The notes beneath the pieces are model-generated. The model ran no database searches, was not told the DNA's origin, and was given only the letters and a program-made list of their open reading frames with translations. 64,000 nucleotides of DNA. Source: Auanema rhodensis. Lineage: Eukaryota > Nematoda > Chromadorea > Rhabditida > Rhabditidae. How positions within the stretch are numbered: the stretch's first letter is position 1; every line of letters starts with the position of its first letter. The stretch covers positions 7,254,001 to 7,318,000 of the forward strand of contig OZ059898.1 in NCBI GenBank assembly GCA_964057225.1, written 5' to 3'. The position numbers and the translations under genes are program-made. Positions 25,424-36,091 of this stretch are shown here, piece by piece.

Positions 25424-28333
25424 TTATTTAGATGTGAACTTTCTTTCCATATACCCATGAGAACTCTGCAGAGATCTCTTATTACTTTGTAGCCTTTGTT
25501 CCATTGACTGTTCCGAAGCTGCTACTACTTGTGACCTATAGAGAAATAAATGTTACATAAAAAAACAAGCATCAATACCGAATAAAATTAGGTACTTTTC
25601 CTTGCTGTTCTTCCTCTTCTTCTTTTTCTTCCATTGATTTTGTTGCTTTCAAGTTCATATTTCTTGTAGATTCACGCCAATTGACATTTTCCTATAGTAT
25701 TTCAATTGATGATGAATCTTCAAAGCGATCAACACACCTGCATTTCACGTAAACGAGCTTCCTTTTCTTCTTCGGTTAATGGCTTTCGTTTAACAGGAAC
25801 CTGATTTGAATGTTTAATTAGCTGTCTATATTCATTAAAGTTTTACCTTGTTTATAACTGCATCAGGTAACTGTCTGGCAGCTTGGTAAGGGTTCACAGG
25901 GGCCGCTTTATTATCACGTTCTTTTTTTTTTACCTAAACAAATAAATTAGTTAAATATTCACATGCCAACATACTTCAACAAGGCCAAACCCAGCAAATT
26001 TCTTTTTCCTTTCAAATTCCTCCATATCAAAATCTGGCGGCAACGGCACTTCCTTTTCACTATCGGAACTTTCAACTGATTTCTAGAAATTGGGAATAAA
26101 GGCAAAATATAAAAAAAAACTAACTATATTTTTCCTTAAATGTTCTGGAATGTGAGAATCGAATTGACGAGAAGCAGTTCTAAAGTTGGATAAATTTATC
26201 AACTCAAAAGAAACAAGATTAAAAAAATCAATAGAACTAATAAACAAAATTTCAAATAGAACAGAACACCTTTTGGGTTAAACACTAAATCAGGGGATAC
26301 AAATTTCTAAAAAGAAATAAGATACAAAGCTAAATTAACCTTTCAGAAGAAGAACTTCTTTCTCTTTTCCTTTCTGATGATTTTGAACTAAATGAGAATA
26401 GTATTAAAATTATAACAATTCTGAAAAACAACCTTTTCTTTTCAGGAGAAGATGAATATCGTTTTCTTCCGCGTTCCTCGGTTCGATCTCTTCTTCGGGA
26501 GGCAGGAGAAACTGATTTTTTTTTAAAACTATTTTCACCCCTTCGTTTAGGTGACGACGAATCTCTTCTCTTACTCCTATTAGGAGAAGGAGAGGCTGAA
26601 GAATCATGCCTCTTTGTCCTTCTACTTGATCTATTATCAGACTTGGAAGGAGAAACTGACGACTTTCTCTTATTTCGAGGACTATTCCTTCTACCTGACT
26701 GTTTAGGAGAAGGAGAAGCTGAAGAATCATGTCTTTTTGTCATTCGACCTGCTCTATTGCCTGATTTGGAAGGAGAGGTAGATGAGTTCCTCCGTCTTCT
26801 AGGACTATGCTTTCTAGCTGACCGTTTAGGTGAAGGAGACTCTGAGGAATCATGTCTTTTACGGTTTCGATCTACACGATCACTCGACAAATCTCCTTTT
26901 CTGCGAGGACTATTTTTTCTAGCTGATCGCTTAGGAGAAGGAGAAGCTGAAGAATCATGTCTTTTTGTCATTCGACCTGCTCTATTGCCTGATTTGGAAG
27001 GAGAGGTAGATGAGTTCCTCCGTCTTCTAGGACTATGCTTTCTAGCTGACCGTTTAGGTGAAGGAGACTCTGAGGAATCATGTCTTTTACGGTTTCGATC
27101 TACACGGTCACTCGACGGATCTTTTCTTCTGTGAGGACTATTTTTTCTAGCTGATCGCTTAGGAGATGGCGAAACTGAAGAATCATACTGCCTAGATTTG
27201 GAAGGAGATGCAGATGAATCCCTCCGTTTTCTAGGACTATACTTTCTAGCTGATCGTTTAGGAGAAGAAGAAGCTGATGACAAAGGTTCAGATTGCTTTC
27301 GATTTTTCCTCTCCTTTGAACCAGACCTACTTCGTGACGTATGTTTTCTAAACATATGCAGTTCAATTTGTAAAAAAATAAAACAACAATTTACCTTTTG
27401 TAAGCTATGGATCGTTTTTCCTTGTCTCTTCTTGGTGATGGTGAAGATCGTCTCCTGTAAATAAACAGATTTTCATAGAAAATTATATATAACAGACCTC
27501 CTATCTTCTCGAGAATGTTGAGGAGAACGTGGGTGTCGTTTACTTCTTGATGATTTTTCGCATGACTGAGATCTTTTTCGCATTCTAAAAAGCCTTTTCA
27601 AATATAGAAGAGTATATTAAACCTTTCATTAGATTTGTCCATGGATCTAGATCTTTTTCTAACTTTCTGAAATATTAAATTACAACATAAACATTTAACT
27701 CAAACCTTTTCATCATCTGATGAATCTGAACTATCGGTCTTCTTCTTTTTCTAAGTGTTAAACAGTTGGAGTAAGACATAAGAAATTAATTATACCTTTT
27801 TTTCTTTTTTATCTTTTTTTTTCTTTCCCTTTTTTTTTTCCTTTTCGCACATCATTTCCTTAATCATTTTCTGAAGTTTCATCCTAACCAATGGGTTCTC
27901 CATTTGTTCTTTGCGACGAAGCTCCTCTTTCAACTAAAAAAAAAATTTTAAAAAGGAGGAAGAAAGAAAGTATGACAAACATACTCTGACTGCAACAAGG
28001 GGGTCCTCAGTTTTGATAACACTGGTTTGAAGAGTTGTAATTTTAGGTGCATTTGAAGTTTCACTTCGATGGGATGTTCCAAAAAATGAGCCAGTTATAC
28101 TTCTGAATATTCATTGGAAGAATACCTGTTATTAATCAGATGCTCAAAAGCATTCGGCTTCTGTTCAACTACAGCATCTGAATATTTTTCAAAATTTTTG
28201 TCAATCTGAAAGCAAAATTACAAAAATTTTAAAAATGGACAACAACTTTTTTTCCAAGTAAATAATCTTCTCGATTTACTTGAGCTTTCACGCCCTCATA
28301 CATCCATCCTATATCTTTTTCTTTTGCAGCCAT
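25424..28333 (-). CDS. CWC25-like pre-mRNA splicing factor with expanded RS region
   Basis: CWC25 joins the activated spliceosome for the first catalytic step. The model starts MAAKEKDIGWMYEG, then NREDYLLGKKIDK, matching the CWC25 box W-M-Y-x-G...R-x-E-Y-L-L-G. PLVRMKLQKMIKEM, a long Lys-rich run and a large RS domain (26,400-27,360) follow. The C-terminal box is FAGFGLVEVKKKE, NPYQAARQLP, RKPLTEEEKEARLREMQ, NVNWRE, ending MERKFTSK. In animal relatives about 55-60 residues of Cir_N domain (G-G-G-D-L-N-L-K-K-S-W-H-P type) precede the WMY box. Here the ATG lies one base after a TTTTAG acceptor and no such exon is visible upstream. Either the gene is trans-spliced and lacks the domain, or a distant first exon exists. 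The RS region contains a 76-residue duplication. Confidence 0.82.
26731..27115 (-). repeat. 228-bp (76-residue) tandem duplication in the RS domain
   Basis: The stretch starting at 26,731 recurs at 26,959 with only a few differences, so the unit is 228 bp and keeps frame. Each unit carries RHDSSESPSPKRSARKHSP and DRVDRNRKRHDSS-type segments. A looser series of shorter related units (SPSPKRSARK-SP) continues to about 27,270. Confidence 0.85.
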
Positions 28334-28897
28334 TCTAAAATATGTTAAAATTAAATAATAATATTATATTTATGCATAAACAATAATATCAGAAAAAAAC
28401 AAAAAAATCTTTTTTAAATTATCAACTAATGTTAAGATGAATCAGAGTTTAGCATTGTATAACAAGAATTTAATTCATCATTGATGATGAAGAATCAAAT
28501 GTTTTCTAAATAAAACTTTTTAACTAGTAACTAATATACTTAATTCAGCTGCAATCACTGTTCAAGAGAGAAAATATTAAATTAATTATAGATATGCGTA
28601 AACGATTCTATTCATTATGAGTGTATTAAAATAATAAATAGTAATTTATACTTAATGTTCCTGATTTATAATGCTACCTTTTTCGAATACGATTATATAA
28701 TATTTTTAAAATTATGTACGTGATTGCGTACGCATATATATTACTAATTCTAGGAACACATTTTTTTATAAGAAATACATATTTATAAAGACTAAGAATA
28801 CAATCATTTCAAATTTTAAGTTTTCACATAAATATTTATCACTTTTCCATGAATACCTATAACATTATGAATGGATAGAATGGCATGAACAAAAAAA
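28334..28897. other. gap between VIMP-Grx gene and CWC25-like gene
   Basis: AT-rich spacer of 564 bp between two minus-strand genes. TTTTAG ends one base before the downstream ATG. That fits a trans-splice acceptor in a nematode operon, or an unseen upstream exon. No Cir_N-like exon found here. Confidence 0.4.
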
Positions 28898-29746
28898 TTA
28901 ATTTTTAAAAGAGTTAATAGCTTGTTCGACTACTACTTCTAAGACACCTTGGTTGTTTAAGTTAACTGTGTCGTCACAACCACCAATGTATTCACCACTA
29001 ATAAAAACCTAAAAAATTATTAGTTCAGTCAACTTATCATAAAAATTACCTTCGGAACGGATCTACTACCATAGCGTTTGATGAACTCTTGCTGGATTTC
29101 TTCACAATCATCTCGTTCATCTAGTTCTATGTATTCGTAGTGAGCATCAGACAATCGAAAAGTTGCTAAAAGTGCCTTTGCCTTTCTAAAAAATTGAAGT
29201 CAAAATATTTAACGAAATTTGTACTCGCCGGCAAAATGGACACCAAGATTTACTGAACATTACAATAGGTTTCGAAGCTATATAAGCATCAATTATTTCT
29301 CCTGGACTGTTTTTTTTTAACGGTATCTTTCCGGTATTAGAAATTGAAGAAGAGGCTTTTTTTTCCTATAAACATTTTTATATCAAAACATTACCATTCG
29401 AGAGAGAAAAATACCTTCATTATTTCAGCTAATTTCTCTGCTCTTTTTTGATCATGTTTTGCTTTAAGCTCCTCCGAAATAAGGTTATGTTCCTCTTGCT
29501 GACGAAGTCTAACCTTTTCCAGATCATTAGAAATTTTAGAGTGTACTGATGTATCATATTTCTTTCTGTTCACCATCTCAGACTCTGCTCTCATAACATT
29601 TAATTTAGGTAGAACAACATTAGTGTACAAAGCATAACCAATACCAGCTGATAAGACCAATAGCCAGCCATAGGTTTCGAAGAAACCCCAAACTAAACAT
29701 ATATTGAAAACTTCTCATAATAGCTAGACTTACTCATTGAAATCAT
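28898..29746 (-). CDS. selenoprotein S/VIMP-type membrane anchor fused to glutaredoxin
   Basis: Five exons give about 224 residues. The N-terminal part matches the SelS/VIMP family: MISMIWGFFETYGWLLVLS with a transmembrane helix (about 10-30). A charged helix follows, with RLRQQEEHNLISEELKAKHDQKRAEKLAE-type sequence (about 55-97). After a Lys/Ser linker comes a full dithiol glutaredoxin (about 125-224): IVMFSKSWCPFCRR (active site CPFC), SRSVPKVFISG (the cis-Pro loop) and EYIGGCDDT (glutathione-binding GGxDD). In SelS a disordered tail with Cys/Sec forms the redox centre. Here the glutaredoxin takes that place. The exon junction between the parts is in frame with an AG acceptor. Probably an ER-membrane, cytosol-facing oxidoreductase linked to ERAD (inference). 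No selenocysteine codon is needed. It lies head-to-head with the CCDC59-like gene, 386 bp apart. Confidence 0.85.
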
Positions 29747-30132
29747 TCTTCAAAAAAAATAAACAGAATAATTCCAAGTTTTGAATTGAATCTGAAAAAA
29801 TCTAACATTTATTATTTCAAGCGAATTAACTGATTTAACAACACATAACAAAAATAGTAATTAAGAAAAGTGAGAATATATCACTTAAATTTAATTAATT
29901 TATGTTTCAGATTCTTAGTAAACGCATCATATTATTAATTACAATGATATCAATATTCTGCTTATACATGGTCAACAGCGCAATATATTAACATATTAAC
30001 AAAATTTTAAAATACGTGATTTAGCGTTTCCGTGAGAGGTTAATACGTGAATATTCAAACTTAGTTTTATATTATATACAAAATTATATACTACTGTTAT
30101 CTTTCATTAGCATATTCATTGATTAAGAACTA
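29747..30132. promoter_or_regulatory. shared upstream region of two divergent genes
   Basis: 386 bp, AT-rich, between the VIMP-glutaredoxin gene (minus) and the CCDC59-like gene (plus). The short gap suggests a bidirectional promoter. No specific motif is claimed. Confidence 0.35.
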
Positions 30133-30610
30133 ATGGATCGTAAGGACGCTAAGAAAAGCAATAAACTTAATTCAAAAAAAGTTGTTCACTCTGAAAAAAT
30201 GTAAGTTTATATAAAAATTGTTTTGATTTAGTTTAGCTTCGTACAGGGTGAAGAAACAAAAAATTAGTAGTTTTGAAAAAGCTAAACAGGTTTATGAGCA
30301 AATTCAAGAACAAAAAAAAAAGGAAAGAGAACAGGTACGAAAATATTTAACCTTTTAAATTCATTATTGATGGACAGAAAAATAAAGATCGAGAGCAAAA
30401 ACAGAAAGCAGTGGAAGAATATAATTCAAGAAAAAAGAAAATGCATAACGTTAGTTTTATTTTTTCTTAGTTTGTTATATTGTTTAACTCCAATTTGTCT
30501 GTTTGTAGGCCATTAGAAAACGCAATAAAAAGGGTCAACCTAATCTCGGAAGTCAAATGGAAGCTATATTAGATAAAATTCAAAACAAATCGAGAAAAAA
30601 TGAATTGTAG
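30133..30610 (+). CDS. CCDC59/TAP26/Fyv7-like ribosome biogenesis protein
   Basis: Four exons give about 115 residues, very Lys-rich. It starts MDRKDAKKSNKLNSKK, continues with SSFEKAKQVYEQIQEQ and a charged helix, and ends KRNKKGQPNLGSQMEAILDKIQ. The last segment matches the C-terminal signature of the Fyv7/TAP26 family (K-x-x-K-G-Q-P-x-x-x-x-x-M-x-x-L-L-x-K-I-Q). Yeast Fyv7 works in early 40S pre-rRNA processing in the nucleolus, and human CCDC59 also binds TTF-1. AATAAA lies 42 bases after the stop. Short, low-complexity sequence limits certainty, but the end motif is convincing. Confidence 0.72.
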
Positions 30611-31214
30611 AAAGTTAGTTATTATGTTGTTTTCTATTTGTTGTTATGTTTAATAAATCCTTTTTTTAAAGTTTCTTCTTTTAAGAAGTGCCAGTGAAAC
30701 TTTCTGTAATTTTAAATACTTACGAACGCTTTTTTGTTTTGACTCATTTATTATGCACGACATGTGGGGGAATTCTATTGCTTCCTCTTTTGCTAAATCA
30801 ATCGATGCCCACGATCTAATCTCTTTCTTTTGTCGAGCGAAGAACAGTGGAGGCATGTGTGACAGCGCGTCCTGTCTCTTTGTAATTTATACTATTCGAA
30901 AGCGTTTATCCTCAGTGATGACCTTCATTCTATCCATCTTTACCATTTCTGAATAAACTAAAAAGTTAAATCTATCTTTCCCATTTATTGATTATTCATA
31001 TTTTTTTCACAGCTATATGGATTAGTGTTATGTTCACCTGTTGTTTAGCGCATTATTGGCATAAGACATGCTGACCTAATAGGTTACGCAACCTATTCCC
31101 GCGTTCTCTCAGATTAACAAAGCCATTTGCCTAGCTTTTATTTTAAATATTGAAAAGTACTATTTTACAATTTTTATTCCTTTTATATTTAGTTATTTCG
31201 ATAAGACGGTGTTT
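30611..31214. other. spacer between two plus-strand genes
   Basis: About 600 bp holding the 3' flank of the CCDC59-like gene and the upstream region of the coiled-coil gene. No coding signal seen. Confidence 0.4.
30652..30657 (+). terminator. polyadenylation signal of the CCDC59-like gene
   Basis: AATAAA about 42 bases downstream of the stop codon at 30,608-30,610. Confidence 0.5.
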
Positions 31215-34200
31215 ATGGCTGAGAAGGGGCAACACCCCGCTGTGCAGCCTGCAAGGCCTCCATTCAAATTTTTGCGCAAAGGATCAGGATCTCATCAATT
31301 TGATAAAGTATACTTCCTTATGTGCTAATTTATTCTTACGTTTTTTATTTTCTAGAAAATATCATACATTACTAATCCAAAAGGAAGTTCCAGTAGTTCT
31401 GCACATTCTCACAGTGTGTATCCGTCAAATCATTCTGAAAGTGAATTGTAAAATTATTATTATAATATAATGAAAAGTTCTTTCAGCATCTTCGGTATTA
31501 TCAGATAATGTTTTTCGCGCACCAAGAGATAATGAACCATTACTGAGTGCTGAAGAATTAGATGAAGTGACTAGTAATCACCAGTCCAGACGAAATCTTA
31601 CATCTCCTGTTCAAATTCAAATGCCTAAACGAACTGATTTGGACAGCGGAAGGGGTAGTGGAAACTCCCCTTCTAGTGTATATAAAACTCAAACACGACC
31701 TGATAGTGGTTATTCGGAATTCGGTAGGGTGGCCGGGATACTAGTATGAAAATATTTTTTTTACAGATGCTGTTTCTCCTAATAGAAGCGAAGCTCAGGA
31801 ATCGGAAGTCACCGTAGCCAGTAGAATACCTGAAGATGCCGAAATAACTTCAGAACCAATTCAAGGAATTGCTCACGGTAACTAAACCTAAGTGTTGAAT
31901 ATTCTTATTACCATTTTTAGAAAAAACTGTTGTCTCTTTAGTTCCTGTTGATGATGATGTAGCTACTGAAGACCAATCTGTTGCTCGTAAGTTTGGTTAT
32001 TTCCATTCCACTCTTACATTTTTTGTACAGAGCATGACTTTCGTAATGATACAGAATCATTTTTACAAAAGGAAATTGATGTTGATGATATCAGATCTCT
32101 AAGTCCTAGAACCCGTGATATCAGAGCTCAGGTTGAAAAAAACGTTCCCGGAGACCGTGATGTAAGCTAAATGTGTTTTTCATCGTTTATTATATTTGTT
32201 TGTTTAGTCCATGACAAATTTATCAGATAGAACTACAACTAATTCGTTATCGTCTTTTTCTTCGCGAATTAGCCGTCCATTACCTCAACATTCCGGATTT
32301 AATCGCGAAGCTCCAGTGAATGTATTTTCAAGTTCTTAATTGAGAGAAACTTATTTAATTGTAGGGTCGTGATTCTGATAGAGTTTCTAGTGCGATACCA
32401 TCTCCAACTATTGATGTACTCCGGCCATCAACAGTGGCCAGTTCGTCTTCCCTTGATGCTCGTCAATATATTGGTTTGATTTTTTTTTGAGTTTCTTCAT
32501 CTATTTTGTTTTTTAAGCTGCGAGAGATAAACCTCTTCATGTTGCATTTCCTCCAAACTTGTTAGAAACCCAAAAGGTTAGCGTTTCTTAGCCAGCAAAA
32601 TAAAATAAATGATTATAGAGACCGTCCAGAGATAAGATAAGAGCTTCTGAGTCTACGAGACATCCTGTCGCTATACAAACTTCTGATCGAATGGATGACT
32701 ATTCTTCTGATATAACATCAGTTTCTGCAATTGGGCGAGGTCCACGTGCATCAAATGCAAGAGTAGATAATAAACAAGATGTAAGAAGCTTAGACGACTA
32801 TTAAAACAGAACATAAAAAAATTTAGGCTCAAAATTCTCCTGTTTCTATAGCTTCTTCCTTCGATGCGGAGCCAGCAACACCTTATCAGTACGTGATTTG
32901 ATAAATGATAAGTTACTATTATTTGATATTTTAGTCCGCGAGAACAAAAACAACATGCTGCTAAATTTAGTGATGAAAGGATCCGAAAAATACTGGAAAA
33001 ACAGTTACGTGACGCTATAATTCATACAGATATAGCTCGTCATAATATGCAAAAACAAGCACATAAGGTTAAATGCAACATATTGCTTATAAAATATATT
33101 TAATTATAGATGAATTTGTGTATTGTTAGTCTAGATGAGGCATCTGCCAAAATACAGAAAGAAAGAGAATTTCTTGAAGAGCAAAAAGAAAAACATCGAG
33201 TTGAAGTTTTAAGATCATTAAACCAAATAAAAAAAGATCGCGATGCTTTAATAAAGCGAGAAAAAGAATTGAATAAGAATATAGCAGATAATGTATTTCT
33301 TTTTTTTTTATTTCGCTAAGTATTATATTTATAGCAATCAGAAGCAAAGGAAGCCATTCAAAAAGCGTCAATTAGTAAAGCGGAAATGAGAACGAAGCTG
33401 AATGAAAAAGAAAGTCAAATTAAAGGTTTCTTTTTGGTGATTTTCTTATAATTTTAATAATTTCCAGAACTGAAATTAGAAATAGAAAAATTAAAAAAAT
33501 CAAATGAAAGATTAGATAATATTGTGAAACAAAAGGAGGTTTGTCATTGTTTCTTTCTATTGGACATTTTTTTTCTGTAGAAACGTATGAATAGTTCTTT
33601 AAAAAGCAAAGACACTATTATCGAACGTTTAACAACCGAGCTGAACGCCGCAACTAAAACAACGAAGCGTAATGGATTCACTCCACGCTCCAGAATGGAT
33701 TCCTCTGACATTTCTGCCATTCAAAAAGCTGATCCCATTGTAAAGCCTGTATCTCGACGACAAGTATCATTTTTCATTGTAGGCTGATCATTTTTTTATG
33801 AATTTAGGTTCATTTCAATGATACCACGGACACAACTATTTATTTGCCAGAAGATACATTTTCATCAAACTCAACCAATAGTTTCCGTGAGATAAAGAAA
33901 TGGGTATATTAGCTATTATACTTGAATTTTCTATAATCTATACTTTCAGATTCTTAAAAATACTGTAAACTTACCTAAAAAAGGCGTCTGTTATACATAT
34001 TGTTGTAAAGAAAGCAATGCTGATGGTATATTGTAAATGCACATAGTTGTAATTATTCCATTTTTCAGTTTTAAATGAAGTTGGTGTATTCGATTTACGA
34101 CATGTAAATGGTCGTATGTGTGGAGCAAAGCTCTATCAGTACTCCAATTCAGATTGCCGGTTTATCTACGGTCCTCTGGAAGTATACTATTATGGTCACA

Positions 34201-34956
34201 CCCGAATGATTGTTACTTTACATGGTCTAGATGTTAAAATAAGATGCTTTCAAGATGAGGTTGTTGCTTAACACGTGGAATTCGGATCATTGACTGATTT
34301 TCAGATTGAAATAATTCGGCCGAAAAATGAAATATCTAAATATATTTATAAAACTAACAAACTCATAGAAACTAAAACCAGAAAAGACACCGGAATGTAC
34401 AGTCTTGTGTAAGTAATCTTGATCAAAAATAAGTTTTCCTTACTTGTTTCTAGTTTCGATGGAAGCCGGTTCCCAAATGTTATGGAGCGGCACGGACATA
34501 GTGATCGTAGCTTCGAGGAAGATCGTGTTGTTTTACGAAGAGGTACTATAAATGACATGTTGGAGCATGTCATTATTGAACAATCCGGTGTTCGATGGAA
34601 GAGCCACCAAATCAATTCAACCATTAATGAATGGGATGTGAGTAGTTGCTGTGTTAGACCTTTTGTTCTAGCTGTTATTTAGGTTTATGCTCATCCAACG
34701 AAGCGTCAAGTAAAAATTCAAGTGGAACTTGGTACTGGCGAGCCATTTTCCGTGAGTTTCAATCCTTTTTAAAAATCTGAAGTAATTATCTGGTTCTCAG
34801 ATTCTTTTTTGCCCTTCGTATGATTGGGTCTATATTCGGCACCTTGATGTTCAAAATCCTGCAAATAGTGAACCTTGTTGTGATATGGGAAGTGCAACCA
34901 GGCGAAGAGAGCGCAATTTGGAATATTGTTCTGTAGGTGACATTGTTAAAACTTGA
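31215..34956 (+). CDS. large coiled-coil protein, possibly SAS-4/CPAP-like
   Basis: About 22 small exons give roughly 950 residues. It starts MAEKGQHPAVQPARPPFKFLRKGSG. The P-F-x-F-L-R-K-G-x-G piece recalls the P-F-L-K-R-G-x-G motif of CPAP/SAS-4-type centriole proteins. A long Ser/Asp-rich disordered part follows (RPDSGYSEF, SLSPRTRDIR). A coiled coil (exons 32,940-33,780) has EREFLEEQKEKHRVEVLRSL and ELKLEIEKLKKSNERL. The C-terminal third (33,805-34,956) is a beta-rich, Cys-containing domain I do not recognise: VGVFDLRHVNGRMCGAKLYQ, YGPLEVYYYGHTRMIV, MYSLVFDGSRFPNVM, RRGTINDMLEHVIIEQSG. Repeating strands with G-x-x-x turns could be a divergent TCP10/G-box, but the signature is not clear. 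A centriolar role is only a suggestion. Confidence 0.6.
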
Positions 34957-35235
34957 TATTAGTTGTTTTTGAAAGCAATATGATTGTGAATGCATAGCAT
35001 CTTTATTATTTGCACGTAATTCTATTATACATATTATATTTTATCTAGATTATGCTTTTCATTGTTTCCTTTAGAATTATCTTATCCCAATAATTCCCAT
35101 GTATCTTGCTTAGTTAACATAGTTAACTACTAATATTGTTTTATCTATTATACTACAAATCTCTTTATATGCATCTCTACCATTAATTGACCTCTGTTTC
35201 TTCTACCTCATAATCATGGTGGATTTTAACAATAC

Positions 35236-35631
35236 CATGACATATCATCTTGAATGCTCTTAAATCTAAAAGCCTTGTAAAATTATTGAATGAATGTTTT
35301 ATAGTTAAATGTTGGCGTTAATATGTTGAAGGCAGGTGACCAAATTGGAACATAATAAAAGGGACTCAGACACTGTACCAAATTTCCATCTTCTTGATTA
35401 AGCGTGAACGCTGGGTTCAACTTTATTCAGATTATGACATATCATCTTGAATGCTCTTAAATCTAAAAGCCTTGTAAAATTATTGAATGAATGTTTTATA
35501 GTTAAATGTTGGCGTTAATATGTTGAAAGCCAGGTGACCAAATTAGAACATAATAAAAGGGACTCAGACACTGTACCAAATTTCCATCTTCTGGATTAAG
35601 CGATAACGCTGGGTTCGACCTTATTCAGGTC
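35236..35631. repeat. two tandem copies of a 198-bp unit
   Basis: Both copies begin ATGACATATCATCTTGAATG and end near CTTTATTCAG or CCTTATTCAG. Only a handful of substitutions separate them, so the duplication is fairly recent. Confidence 0.9.
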
Positions 35632-35755
35632 ACGCACCGACAGAACCCTCGGACATGGCACGAACTTCATCAGCGCCCCGGAATCGAACTAACGAGTGTT
35701 TCACATAACTGCGACATAACCGACTGAACCACTCAGCACGCTGTCTTAATGATTG
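35236..35755 (-). mobile_element. tRNA-derived SINE-like element with duplicated body
   Basis: On the minus strand the head reads TGGTTCAGTCGG (like a pol III A box) and about 40 bases later AGTTCGATTCC (like a B box), at 35,690-35,750. A body with GGTCGAACCCAGCG and TTGGTCACCTG follows. That body unit of 198 bp is present twice in tandem (35,236-35,433 and 35,434-35,631), differing at only a few positions. The tRNA-like fold is imperfect (acceptor stem not paired), so it is a SINE rather than a working tRNA. No target-site duplication confirmed. Confidence 0.6.
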
Positions 35756-36091
35756 TTTAGTTACCCAAATAAATCAAAAATATTAGAACCAAACCATTTA
35801 TAGACAATCATCAACATACGAAAAACAAATTCACCCATTCAAAATAAAAGTAATGATTAGAAAAAGTTTCAAGACTTAAAAATTTATTTAAAACAGCAGA
35901 TTTGCTTCTAGTCACACACCATTCGACCAAGTCCAAAATAACCGAAAAGAAATGATAGAACGTATATAACAGCGACCAAAAAGTCACAGCATATTACCTA
36001 ATATTGTAAAACAACACTCTTTAACAACGAAATTTGCAAAGACTAACATGAACAGATGTGCAAAAACAGTGAAACAAGAAAAATCAACAGC

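Larger units (their letters stand above)
34957..36091. other. convergent gap between the coiled-coil gene and eIF3a
   Basis: 3' flanks of two genes that face each other. The middle (35,236-35,755) is filled by a tRNA-derived repeat element with a tandemly doubled body. The rest is AT-rich, with nothing else recognised. Confidence 0.6.

Noticed and set aside
26643-27134. 163-residue plus-strand frame
   Set aside because: Mirror image of the RS-repeat exon on the minus strand; its Leu/Glu repeats simply follow the coding repeat.
35756-35775. GTTTAGTTACCCAA, similar to the nematode spliced leader SL1
   Set aside because: It differs from SL1, lacks the GT donor after the leader and has no SL RNA-like body, so it is probably chance.
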